From Flavobacteriales bacterium (GTDB taxonomy: Bacteria > Bacteroidota > Bacteroidia > Flavobacteriales > Flavobacteriaceae), in contig JALVLX010000041.1 in assembly GCA_027032855.1 (NCBI GenBank), forward strand, positions 1 to 5,732: a stretch of 5,732 nt of DNA. Direction: 5' to 3'. Both the position numbers and the translations under genes were made by a program. The notes under the pieces were generated by a model. That model saw only the letters and a program-made list of their open reading frames with translations. It made no database searches and was not told the origin of the DNA. Each line of letters begins with the position of its first letter. Positions within the stretch are counted from its first letter, which is position 1. Below are positions 1 to 5,499 of this stretch, one piece after another.

Positions 1-21
1 ACACTATAAAGATACTGAAAA

Positions 22-38
22 TCAGGTAAATAACCTGA
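22..38. repeat. Small inverted repeat ahead of a T-rich tract
   Basis: TCAGGT (22-27) and ACCTGA (33-38) form a perfect 6-bp stem around a 5-nt loop. A T-rich stretch follows at 52-67, but 13 bases separate it from the stem. It could be the terminator of a gene left of the window, or an operator for the cupin gene. The stem is short and the T tract is not adjacent, so this is weak. I see nothing else in 1-119 apart from AT-rich sequence. Confidence 0.25.
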
Positions 39-119
39 ACATTATGCTACATTTTTTTATTTTTTTTATACCAAATACCCTTATTTTATTAGGTGCGAAA
101 CTTTAGTAACTAACTAAAA

Positions 120-389
120 ATGAAAGAAGTAGAAATCAAACAATTGACACAAGCAGAGATTAACCAAGTGGGGATTAAAAACTGGCCAATATGGACCAAA
201 GAAGTTTCTGTTTTTGATTGGGAATACGATATGACTGAGCAATGTTATATTTTGGAAGGTGAATTTGAAGTCAAAACCGCCAACAATACCTATCATGTCA
301 AAGCCGGCGATTTTGTTACATTTCAAAAAGGACTGCAATGCACTTGGAAGATTACAAAACCGGTCAAAAAACATTATAATTTTATTTAA
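120..389 (+). CDS. Small cupin-domain protein (DUF861/EutQ-like cupin_3 type)
   Basis: This is an 89-residue protein made of one cupin barrel. Visible landmarks, in family order, are a W-P pair at 22-23, FDW at 32-34, the first-strand motif EQCYILEGEFEV (40-51), the turn KAGDFVTFQKGLQCTW (61-76) and the end PVKKHYNF (81-88). This order, with LEGE, AGD and a Trp before the last strand, is typical of the DUF861/cupin_3 family, whose stand-alone members usually have this length. The classical HxH metal triad of metal-binding cupins is absent, so an enzymatic role cannot be read from the sequence; the substrate is unknown. No signal peptide is seen, so it is probably cytosolic. The start ATG follows an A-rich stretch without a Shine-Dalgarno sequence, as is usual in Bacteroidota. 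It lies 102 bp upstream of rpoN on the same strand; cotranscription is possible but not shown. Confidence 0.88.
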   Translation: MKEVEIKQLTQAEINQVGIKNWPIWTKEVSVFDWEYDMTEQCYILEGEFEVKTANNTYHVKAGDFVTFQKGLQCTWKITKPVKKHYNFI

Positions 390-445
390 TGTACTATTTA
401 TTTAATGAACAATGAGAAAGTTAATATATGAATATTAAAATCATC

Positions 446-476
446 CGGTATCAAATAACCGATTAATCAAATAACC
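446..476 (+). promoter_or_regulatory. Paired 11-bp direct repeats upstream of rpoN, possible operator
   Basis: The 102-bp gap between the cupin gene and rpoN contains ATCAAATAACC twice, at 450-460 and 466-476, so the copies start 16 bp apart. The first copy also sits inside a small inverted repeat, CGGT (446-449) and ACCG (458-461). Spaced direct repeats just before a start codon can be a binding site for a regulator, but no family is recognisable. No clean TAnnTTTG promoter box is visible in this gap; the closest (377-384, TAATTTTA) lacks the final G and lies inside the cupin gene. Confidence 0.25.
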
Positions 477-491
477 ATTTAGAAACGATTT

Positions 492-1940
492 ATGCTTAAA
501 CAAGGATTATATCAAAAATTACAGCAAAAACTTACGCCGCAGCAAATTCAACTGATGAAATTAATTCAATTGCCTACTATTGAATTTGAACAACGTATTA
601 AGCAAGAGATTGAAGAAAATCCGGCACTTGAAGAAGGTAAAGAAGAACCGGAAGACGATTTGTTGACACAACAAAATGAGGATTATGAAGACGATGCTCA
701 AGTGATTGAAGCGCCTGATATCAATGTAGATGAATATTTGAGTGACGACGAAATTCCCGATTACCGCCTACGAAGTAACAACTATTCGGCAGACGATGAT
801 GAAAAAAAAATCCCCTATGCCCAAGGCGAAAGCTTTACACAATATCTCAAATCTCAGTTGAGTAGCTTTCCGCTTGACGAACAACGGCGCAAAATTGCCG
901 AATTTTTGATAGGAAGCATAAATGACAACGGCTATTTGCGTCGTGATATCATCGAAATTGTCGATGATTTGGCATTTACCCACAACGTTATGACCGATGA
1001 AGATGAAGTTGAAAAAGTGTTGCGTTTAATTCAAGAGTTAGACCCTGCAGGAGTCGGCGCACATGATTTGAGAGAAACTTTATTGATTCAATTACGCCGC
1101 AAAAAACCAACACAAGCCCGTGAACTAGCTATCAAAATTCTGGAAAAAGGTTTTGATTATTTCATCAACAAAAAATACAAAAAATTGATGGCTAAATTTG
1201 AGATTACCGAAGAGCAACTCAAAGAAGCTATTAATGAAATTACTAAATTAAATCCTAAACCGGGGAATGCCTTTAATTCAACCGGTAATTATGTAGAGCA
1301 TGTCATTCCCGATTTTATCATCAATGTCGTAGATGACGAATTGGAAATCAGTTTAAACGCCAAAAATGCCCCTGTTTTACGCGTCTCTCCAGCTTATACT
1401 GAAATGCTCAAAGGTTACAAAGAAAATAAAGATAAGAGCCAAAAGGAAGCGGTCATGTTTATCAAACAAAAACTGGATTCCGCTAAATGGTTTATAGATG
1501 CCGTTAATCAACGTCGCGAAACACTGTTACGCACCATTCAAGCCATAGCCGAATATCAGAAAGAGTATTTTTTGACCGGTGATGAGCGTAAAATAAAACC
1601 GATGATACTGAAAGATATAGCCGAAAAAATCGGTATGGATATATCGACCGTATCACGCGTTGCCAATAGTAAATACGTGCAAACACCTTATGGCGTAAAA
1701 TTGTTAAAAGAATTTTTCTCCGAATCGATGAAAGATGCCCAAGGTGAAGATGTTTCTACTATTAAAATAAAGAATATCCTGCAATCTGTTGTTGATCAAG
1801 AAGATAAACGCAAACCTTTGACCGATGAGCAGTTGGCAAAAGCGCTTAAAGAACAAGGTTTCCCGATAGCTCGTCGTACCATTGCTAAATATCGTGAGCA
1901 ACTTGGCATTCCGGTTGCCCGCTTGCGTAAAGAAATTTGA
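492..1940 (+). CDS. rpoN: RNA polymerase sigma-54 factor RpoN
   Basis: This is the alternative sigma factor that binds core RNA polymerase and recognises -24/-12 promoters, opening them only with an AAA+ enhancer-binding activator. All regions are present in its 482 residues. Region I (about 1-46) is the Gln/Leu-rich activator-interacting segment ending in EIEENPALEEG. Region II (about 47-115) is a strongly acidic linker. The core-binding region (about 116-310) carries GSINDNGYL (141-149), LDPAGVGAHDLRE (183-195) and LNPKPGN (253-259). The helix-turn-helix lies at about 372-395 with ISTVSRVANSKY. The RpoN box ARRTIAKYRE is at 460-469. The length is normal for the family and no key element is missing. 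The ATG start gives the exact expected N terminus. It is followed at once by an overlapping membrane-protein gene. I searched the window by eye for GGCAC-N5-TTGC type sigma-54 promoters and found none, so nothing here is evidently in its own regulon. Confidence 0.98.
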   Translation: MLKQGLYQKLQQKLTPQQIQLMKLIQLPTIEFEQRIKQEIEENPALEEGKEEPEDDLLTQQNEDYEDDAQVIEAPDINVDEYLSDDEIPDYRLRSNNYSADDDEKKIPYAQGESFTQYLKSQLSSFPLDEQRRKIAEFLIGSINDNGYLRRDIIEIVDDLAFTHNVMTDEDEVEKVLRLIQELDPAGVGAHDLRETLLIQLRRKKPTQARELAIKILEKGFDYFINKKYKKLMAKFEITEEQLKEAINEITKLNPKPGNAFNSTGNYVEHVIPDFIINVVDDELEISLNAKNAPVLRVSPAYTEMLKGYKENKDKSQKEAVMFIKQKLDSAKWFIDAVNQRRETLLRTIQAIAEYQKEYFLTGDERKIKPMILKDIAEKIGMDISTVSRVANSKYVQTPYGVKLLKEFFSESMKDAQGEDVSTIKIKNILQSVVDQEDKRKPLTDEQLAKALKEQGFPIARRTIAKYREQLGIPVARLRKEI

Positions 1941-2581
1941 TGATGTTTGACAGTCGGCATAAAATATTTCGGGGAATAGTACAAATGACGTCATTAGTTT
2001 TTCACCCCGTTTTTGTTCCGTTATATACGGTCTTGATGTATTTCCATCTAACAACCCGTTTTTTCTTGCCGGCTAACCGTCATTTTTTAATTCTATACCT
2101 TGCTATTGTTGGTATTTTAATTCCTTTAATATTCTTTGGCGTTATTTTACAAACCAAAGCTTTTTCGGGTTACCGCTTGGCACTCCCCGAAGAGCGACTG
2201 ATATTTTCAGTCATTATTGCCGTAGTTTATGCCGTTATTTTTCAAAAAATATATAAATATCATCAATTTGTAGAATTATTTCCGTTTTTTATCGGCATTA
2301 TTTTGTCGGTACTTGGCTTAGCAGTCTTTAACTTTTTCAAACTAAAACCCAGTATTCATGCAATGGCAATAACCGGTGCCGTAACATTTTTTATTATTTG
2401 GAGTTTTTATACACAAATCTATATTCTCAATTACTTATCCATAATGATTACAGTCGCGACATTGTCAATGGCAAGCCGTGTCTATTTGGAAGCACATAAT
2501 TTAAAAGAAATTGCTAATGGAATTATTATCGGCATTTTGATGCAACTGGCAGGTTTTTATCTCACTTGGTTGTATTTTTAA
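1940..2581 (+). CDS. Multi-pass membrane protein with degenerate PAP2 (phosphatidic acid phosphatase) motifs
   Basis: This is a 213-residue hydrophobic protein with about six or seven membrane segments (roughly 17-39, 49-70, 88-102, 114-131, 143-158, 163-178, 191-209). Two PAP2 superfamily signatures can be traced. KPSIH (136-140) stands where catalytic PSGH is expected, with Gly replaced by Ile. SRVYLEAHNLKE (179-190) matches SR-x5-H-x3-D with Asp replaced by Glu. The KX6RP motif is not intact; K73 and R79 are the nearest residues. It is thus a PAP2-like protein that may act on a lipid phosphate or may have lost catalysis. The start used here is the ATG overlapping the last base of the rpoN stop (TGATG), implying translational coupling; a second ATG follows directly at 1943, and a TTG at 1937 is less likely. 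The gene converges on the peptidase gene with only 14 bp between stops and no clear shared terminator. Confidence 0.8.
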   Translation: MMFDSRHKIFRGIVQMTSLVFHPVFVPLYTVLMYFHLTTRFFLPANRHFLILYLAIVGILIPLIFFGVILQTKAFSGYRLALPEERLIFSVIIAVVYAVIFQKIYKYHQFVELFPFFIGIILSVLGLAVFNFFKLKPSIHAMAITGAVTFFIIWSFYTQIYILNYLSIMITVATLSMASRVYLEAHNLKEIANGIIIGILMQLAGFYLTWLYF

Positions 2582-2595
2582 AAAACCTGTTTTGA

Positions 2596-3450
2596 TTACA
2601 AATCATTTGTATTAAACGTATCTCCGCCTCTGATTGTACCGTTTTTGTAGCCTTTGACAAACCAACGGGCACGTTGCTCTGAAGTGCCGTGCGTAAAGGC
2701 ATCCGGCACTACTCTGCCGGTATATTTTTTTTGCAATCTGTCATCTCCTACAGACGCTGCCGAATTGATAGCTTCTTCGATATCACCGGGATCTAAAACA
2801 TGTTTCATTTCTTCAATATGACGTGCCCAAACACCTGCCAAATAATCGGCTTGCAGTTCTAATCGTACCGATAATTTGTTGTATTCTCTCTTGCTCAAAC
2901 GACGCCGTTGTTGTTGAACCTGCTGCGTAATACCCAGTAAATTCTGAACATGATGACCTACTTCATGAGCAATAATATAAGCCATGGCAAAATCGCCACC
3001 GGCTCCGAATTTGCGTTTCAAATCTCTGAAAAAATCCAAATCTATATAAACTTTTTCGTCAGCAGGGCAATAAAAAGGTCCGGTTGCAGAGCTTGCCATA
3101 CCGCAAGCCGCAGGTGTTGAACCGGAATATAAAACCAACTTGGGATAACGGTAGCGAGCATTTAATTCTTCTTTAAAAAGTTTTGCCCACACATCTTCAG
3201 TGTCTTTAAACACAACTTTGGCAAATTGTGCCAACTCATCATTCCTGTCATGTCCTGTTGTTTGGGTTTGTCCGGAAGGTGCCGGCTGAGTTTGTTGCAA
3301 CATCTCTGTCGGTGCTTCTCCTGTCAATAAAGTGTATGCAATAAAAAAAATAATGGTACCGACACCGATACTGCCGCCCACAACACGACCGCGATGACCA
3401 CCTCTGCGGTCTTCAACATTACTACTGGTTTGTCTGCCTCTCCAACGCAT
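2596..3450 (-). CDS. ypfJ: Membrane-anchored neutral zinc metallopeptidase, YpfJ family
   Basis: The 284-residue protein has the YpfJ/KPN_02809 family layout (Zn_peptidase, PF04228). The start MRWRGRQTSSNVEDRRG is the family's characteristic N terminus, so the ATG at 3450 is chosen over the in-frame TTG at 3477, which would add nine residues. A Gly-rich basic stretch leads into one membrane segment (about 25-44), followed by a Gln/Thr/Pro-rich linker (about 50-66). The catalytic domain contains two conserved Cys (116 and 128) around the GPFYC motif, KVYIDLDFF, the zinc site HEVGHH (H162, E163, H166), ELQADYLAGVWA with E198 and D202 as likely further site residues, and the C-terminal HGTSEQRARWF (254-264). 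One N-terminal membrane anchor suggests a periplasm-facing protease domain. The physiological substrate of the family is not established. The gene is alone on its strand, and its promoter region is shared with the divergent glycosyltransferase gene. Confidence 0.95.
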   Translation of the reverse strand: MRWRGRQTSSNVEDRRGGHRGRVVGGSIGVGTIIFFIAYTLLTGEAPTEMLQQTQPAPSGQTQTTGHDRNDELAQFAKVVFKDTEDVWAKLFKEELNARYRYPKLVLYSGSTPAACGMASSATGPFYCPADEKVYIDLDFFRDLKRKFGAGGDFAMAYIIAHEVGHHVQNLLGITQQVQQQRRRLSKREYNKLSVRLELQADYLAGVWARHIEEMKHVLDPGDIEEAINSAASVGDDRLQKKYTGRVVPDAFTHGTSEQRARWFVKGYKNGTIRGGDTFNTNDL

Positions 3451-3474
3451 GATAAATTGTTTTAAATTAATATG

Positions 3475-3482
3475 CAAAAATA
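3475..3482 (-). promoter_or_regulatory. Predicted Bacteroidota -7 box for the zinc metallopeptidase gene
   Basis: Read on the minus strand, 3482 to 3475 is TATTTTTG, an exact match to the Bacteroidota -7 consensus TAnnTTTG, followed by CA. It predicts transcription starting near 3468 and a leader of about 18 nt before the ATG at 3450. No TTG is found at the expected -33 spacing, so the match is half complete. Confidence 0.5.
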
Positions 3483-3492
3483 CATAACTTAG

Positions 3493-3519
3493 TTGAAAGT
3501 AAAAAGTTGAAAATTGAAA
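3493..3519. repeat. Three TTGAAA microrepeats in the divergent promoter region
   Basis: TTGAAA occurs at 3493-3498, 3507-3512 and 3514-3519, all in one orientation, between the start sites of the peptidase and the glycosyltransferase genes. The last copy supplies the -33 TTG of the glycosyltransferase promoter. They may be slippage products of AT-rich DNA or a regulator site shared by both genes. Confidence 0.3.
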
Positions 3520-3543
3520 GTTAATCGAAATTTTTTATATTTG
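3514..3543 (+). promoter_or_regulatory. Bacteroidota-type promoter of the glycosyltransferase gene (-33 TTG, -7 TATATTTG)
   Basis: TTG at 3514-3516 and TATATTTG at 3536-3543 are separated by 19 bp, an ideal match to the phylum's -33/-7 promoter. An uninterrupted run of six T lies at 3531-3536. The start of transcription expected about seven bases after the -7 box falls at or beside 3550, the A of the glycosyltransferase ATG, so the transcript should have little or no leader. Confidence 0.65.
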
Positions 3544-3549
3544 CAAAGT

Positions 3550-4779
3550 ATGCGTCGTCTTCTCAAACAAAAAATATCACAAAAATATAAGCAACCGCTT
3601 ATTTTATTTTCACCTTTTTTGTTATTATACACTCTTATCATTCTGTTCTTTAAAAAAACTAATTATGTAGGAGACGAAACACGTTATCTAATGTTTGCTC
3701 ACAATATTCTCAAAGGTTTTTATTCACCGCCACCACCCGATATCAATTTATGGAACGGACCGGGATATCCTTTAATTTTAAGTTTATTTATCAAACTTCA
3801 TTTTTCGGATATGGTTATTGTTCTGATAAACGGTGTTTTTATTTACTTATCTTTAGTACTTACTTACAAAACATTACTTTATTTTTTATCCGGCAAAAAA
3901 GCCTTTCTTTTAACCGGTGTACTAGGAATTTATTACCCATTATATCGTATGCTTCCAAAAATTCTGACAGAATCACTTACTTGGTTTTTGGTAAGCTTAA
4001 TCGTCTTTCTGAGTTTTAAACTTTATTATGAGAACAAAAAATACATACTAAACATTTCTCTATTGGGAATGAGTATTTTTTATTTGATGATTACCAAAGT
4101 AATATTCGGTTATGTCGTTCCTGTTCTACTGTTATTATTAATATTTTGGCATTTCATTTTTCACCATAATTACATCAAAAGATATTTAGGGGCATTGTCT
4201 CTATCCTTACTGCTGAGTGTTCCGTATTTATACTACACATACACATTAACCGGCAAATATTATTACTGGAGCAATGCCGGAAGCATGTCTTTATATCTGA
4301 TGAGTACGCCTTACGAAAATGAAGATGGCAGATTTATGCTACCTCAAGAATTGCTACAATCACCATTACATCATAGGGAAGCTGATAGCATATTGGTTAA
4401 AATGCCATCATTACAAATGGATGATGCTTTAAAAAAAGTGGCTTTAAAAAACATTAAAAATCATTCAACAAAATACTTTAAAAATTGGTTATCAAACCTT
4501 TACCGATTATTTATTGCGGGACCGTTTTTAGACAAATCAAAAAATATCATTTATACGATTCCTAATATTTTTGTCTTATCAATTATTATTTGGAGTTTTT
4601 TCGTTTTTAGAAAAAACTCCAATAAAATACCTTTTTCGCTATATTTCCTTCTACTGTTTTTTTTAATTTATTTGGGTGGCAATAGTCTCGTTTCAGCAAC
4701 ATCAAGAATGTTTTATATCTCCTTTCCTTTTTGGATAGTTTGGGTTGCTGCAGTTTGGCAGATAAATAAAAAAATATAA
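3550..4779 (+). CDS. GT-C fold integral membrane glycosyltransferase (PMT/ArnT-like, GT39-type)
   Basis: The protein has 409 residues and about ten hydrophobic segments spread along its length. After the first membrane segment (about 16-34) comes VGDETRYL with D42-E43, the usual acidic pair of the first extracytoplasmic loop that binds metal or the lipid-phosphate donor in GT-C enzymes. It is followed by WNGPGYPL (68-75), matching the conserved P-x-YP region of the PMT_2 group, and LTES with E141. The soluble part (about 238-315) is short, and the chain ends in SRMFYISFPFWIVW, where GT-C proteins often have an R before the last helices. It probably moves a sugar from a polyprenyl-phosphate donor to an envelope acceptor; donor and acceptor are unknown. 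The upstream TTG at 3514 would add 12 residues but is the promoter -33 element, so the ATG at 3550 is preferred. It is a single-gene unit, with a hairpin at 4846-4899 as possible terminator. Confidence 0.82.
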   Translation: MRRLLKQKISQKYKQPLILFSPFLLLYTLIILFFKKTNYVGDETRYLMFAHNILKGFYSPPPPDINLWNGPGYPLILSLFIKLHFSDMVIVLINGVFIYLSLVLTYKTLLYFLSGKKAFLLTGVLGIYYPLYRMLPKILTESLTWFLVSLIVFLSFKLYYENKKYILNISLLGMSIFYLMITKVIFGYVVPVLLLLLIFWHFIFHHNYIKRYLGALSLSLLLSVPYLYYTYTLTGKYYYWSNAGSMSLYLMSTPYENEDGRFMLPQELLQSPLHHREADSILVKMPSLQMDDALKKVALKNIKNHSTKYFKNWLSNLYRLFIAGPFLDKSKNIIYTIPNIFVLSIIIWSFFVFRKNSNKIPFSLYFLLLFFLIYLGGNSLVSATSRMFYISFPFWIVWVAAVWQINKKI

Positions 4780-4845
4780 GTGCAATTAATAAAGATAAAC
4801 ATTTATGGCTCTATATTGATTTAGATGGGTAATATTATATCAAAT

Positions 4846-4899
4846 AATAATGTCAGTCCTTCGGGCTTCTTTAGTAAACCCCGAAGGGGTGATATTATT
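4846..4899 (+). terminator. Long imperfect hairpin made of two head-to-head repeat units, possible terminator
   Basis: 4846-4868 pairs with 4877-4899 over 23 positions. Twenty-one positions pair, two of them as G-T wobbles, and the mismatches are at 4866/4879 and 4856/4889. The loop is 8 nt (4869-4876). Each arm contains one copy of the CCCGAAGG palindromic unit, the left one inverted and degenerate, the right one (4877-4892) intact with its own small stem ACCCC-GAA-GGGGT. A run of five T (4898-4902) begins at the base of the stem. It lies 67 bp after the glycosyltransferase stop, where a terminator would be expected. It is equally a pair of mobile or REP-like repeat units that happened to insert in opposite directions. 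Confidence 0.5.
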
Positions 4900-4902
4900 T
4901 TT

Positions 4903-4974
4903 GATTTCAGATTTGTTATCCCGTTCCCTTTGGGTTCGGGACGTCGCTTTGCTCCGTTTGCGATTTCAGATTTG
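4903..4974. repeat. 13-bp direct repeats flanking a GC-rich imperfect palindrome
   Basis: GATTTCAGATTTG occurs exactly at 4903-4915 and 4962-4974. Between them, 4919-4941 is an imperfect palindrome: TCCCG pairs with CGGGA and CCC with GGG, with a two-base TT/TT mismatch inside and a TTT loop. The remainder (4942-4961) is GC-rich compared with the surroundings. This block belongs to the repeat mosaic but does not resemble the CCCCGAAGGGG or CCGTAGG units. Confidence 0.55.
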
Positions 4975-4978
4975 GCTG

Positions 4979-4994
4979 AACCTCGTAGGGGTGA
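4979..4994 (+). repeat. Diverged copy of the palindromic repeat unit A (AACCCCGAAGGGGTGA type)
   Basis: AACCTCGTAGGGGTGA matches the intact unit at 4877-4892 in 14 of 16 positions, in the same orientation. One change breaks a stem pair (C to T) and one alters the loop (A to T). The shared TGA after the stem shows that homology extends beyond the palindrome. Confidence 0.55.
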
Positions 4995-5009
4995 CTTAAA
5001 ATAATATAT

Positions 5010-5040
5010 CTTAATCATTACAGGTCGCTCCTACGGAGCT
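5010..5040 (-). repeat. Inverted copy of repeat unit B (CCGTAGG type)
   Basis: Read on the minus strand this begins AGCTCCGTAGGAGCGACCTG and continues with TAATGATTA. It matches the core and tail of the tandem units at 5143-5246, including the shared GTAATGAT. Its stem GCTCC/GGAGC (5027-5031 with 5035-5039, loop TAC) is perfect. Compared with the tandem copies, one stem pair changes from G-T to T-A, which keeps the stem paired. Confidence 0.6.
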
Positions 5041-5060
5041 AATTTTGGGGTTCGTATGTG

Positions 5061-5093
5061 TTTTTCTACAAACATTTTACCCCTACGGGGTAA
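5061..5093. repeat. Perfect 7-bp palindrome of unit A with an adjoining unit B tail
   Basis: TTACCCC (5077-5083), TAC, GGGGTAA (5087-5093) form a perfect stem with a 3-nt loop, a unit A relative with the loop TAC/GTA. Immediately to the left, 5061-5075 reads ATGTTTGTAGAAAAA on the minus strand. That is the same tail, TGTTTGTAGA, that follows the unit B core at 5268-5277 on the plus strand. The two families therefore appear joined here. Confidence 0.5.
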
Positions 5094-5142
5094 CATTTTG
5101 AAAGACAAATTCCGATGTAAAAAATGACAACAAACGGATAAT

Positions 5143-5280
5143 ATTGAGCGCCGTAGGTGCGATACCTTTGTAATGATGAGAATAAAAACATTCCATTGAG
5201 CGCCGTAGGTGCGATACCTTTGTAATGATGAGAATAAAAACATTCCATTGAGCGCCGTAGGTGCGTCCTGTTTGTAGATA
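5143..5280 (+). repeat. Exact 52-bp tandem duplication plus a third partial copy (unit B)
   Basis: 5143-5194 and 5195-5246 are identical over 52 bases. A third copy begins at 5247, is identical for 19 bases (to 5265), then switches to TCCTGTTTGTAG, the tail seen elsewhere in the family. Each unit starts ATTGAGCGCCGTAGGTGCG and contains the small stem GCGCC-GTA-GGTGC with one G-T pair. Each of the two full units also contains TACCTTTG (5163-5170 and 5215-5222), a match to the -7 promoter box. The reading frames seen across this array on the minus strand merely translate the repeat and are not proposed as genes. Confidence 0.9.
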
Positions 5281-5315
5281 AAACAATAGGAAAATTTATG
5301 ACATTTAAAAACATA

Positions 5316-5330
5316 AACCCCGAAGGGTGA
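5316..5330 (+). repeat. Further copy of repeat unit A, one base shorter
   Basis: AACCCCGAAGGGTGA is the unit at 4877-4892 with one G missing from the right arm. It closes the repeat mosaic on its right side; from 5331 onward no further unit of either family is seen. Confidence 0.6.
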
Positions 5331-5361
5331 AATTATATAAAAAGATTATAACCATAATTAT

Positions 5362-5499
5362 ATGATTATTAAACCTAATTTATTATTACCCACACAAAAC
5401 AACATAGACCCAGTTTTTTTAACAACTGATATCAAGAGAGAAAAAACAGTTGTGATTCTCTATACGATTTTTTATATTTGCAAAGTATCTATTTTCTAG
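5362..5499 (+). CDS. Doubtful 45-residue small ORF
   Basis: An ATG-started frame of 45 codons ends at TAG 5497-5499. It begins MIIKPNLLLPTQNN, has a charged patch DIKREK in the middle and a hydrophobic C terminus (VVILYTIFYICKVSIF). I do not recognise it. No ribosome binding site or TAnnTTTG box precedes it, and its end overlaps the strong promoter-like element at 5450-5480, which argues against it being a gene. In AT-rich DNA such a frame can arise by chance. It may also be the remnant of a longer membrane-protein gene. Confidence 0.15.
   Translation: MIIKPNLLLPTQNNIDPVFLTTDIKREKTVVILYTIFYICKVSIF
5422..5453. promoter_or_regulatory. 7-bp inverted repeat overlapping the -33 element of the orphan promoter
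   Basis: ACAACTG (5422-5428) and CAGTTGT (5447-5453) are perfect complements separated by 18 nt. The right arm covers the TTG (5450-5452) of the promoter at 5450-5480, the position expected for a repressor or activator site. The arms are short, so chance is not excluded. Confidence 0.3.
5450..5480 (+). promoter_or_regulatory. Orphan Bacteroidota promoter (TTG, 20 bp, TATATTTG)
   Basis: TTG at 5450-5452 and TATATTTG at 5473-5480 are 20 bp apart. The 22 bases 5467-5488 are identical to 3530-3551 around the glycosyltransferase promoter, including the T run, the -7 box and the CAAAGTAT that follows. There the last AT begins the ATG start; here the matching codon is ATC. Transcription would begin near 5487 and run to the window end without a convincing gene inside it, so it may serve a gene right of the window or a small RNA. 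Confidence 0.55.

Noticed and set aside
114..374. Minus-strand frame of 86 codons opposite the cupin gene
   Set aside because: It is the antisense shadow of a clear cupin domain and has no recognisable protein features.
2597..2611. TACAAAT-C-ATTTGTA palindrome between convergent genes as a shared terminator
   Set aside because: It is AT-rich, lies over the stop codon of the metallopeptidase gene and has no adjacent T run suitable for either strand.
3514..3549. TTG start extending the glycosyltransferase by 12 residues
   Set aside because: This TTG is the -33 promoter element and the added codons cover the -7 box.
5143..5280. CRISPR array
   Set aside because: The 52-bp units are directly adjacent and identical, with no differing spacers between constant repeats, and no cas gene is near.
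4821..5314. Several minus-strand reading frames of 65-82 codons across the repeat region
   Set aside because: They run through the palindromic and tandem repeats and repeat the same short peptides (SPLRG, THLRRS, ECFYSHHYKGIA); they are translations of the repeats, mutually overlapping and without promoters.
5298..5330. 10-codon ORF ending NPEG-stop, and the 8-codon ATG frames inside the tandem units
   Set aside because: They are formed by the repeat sequences themselves and are too short to support as genes.
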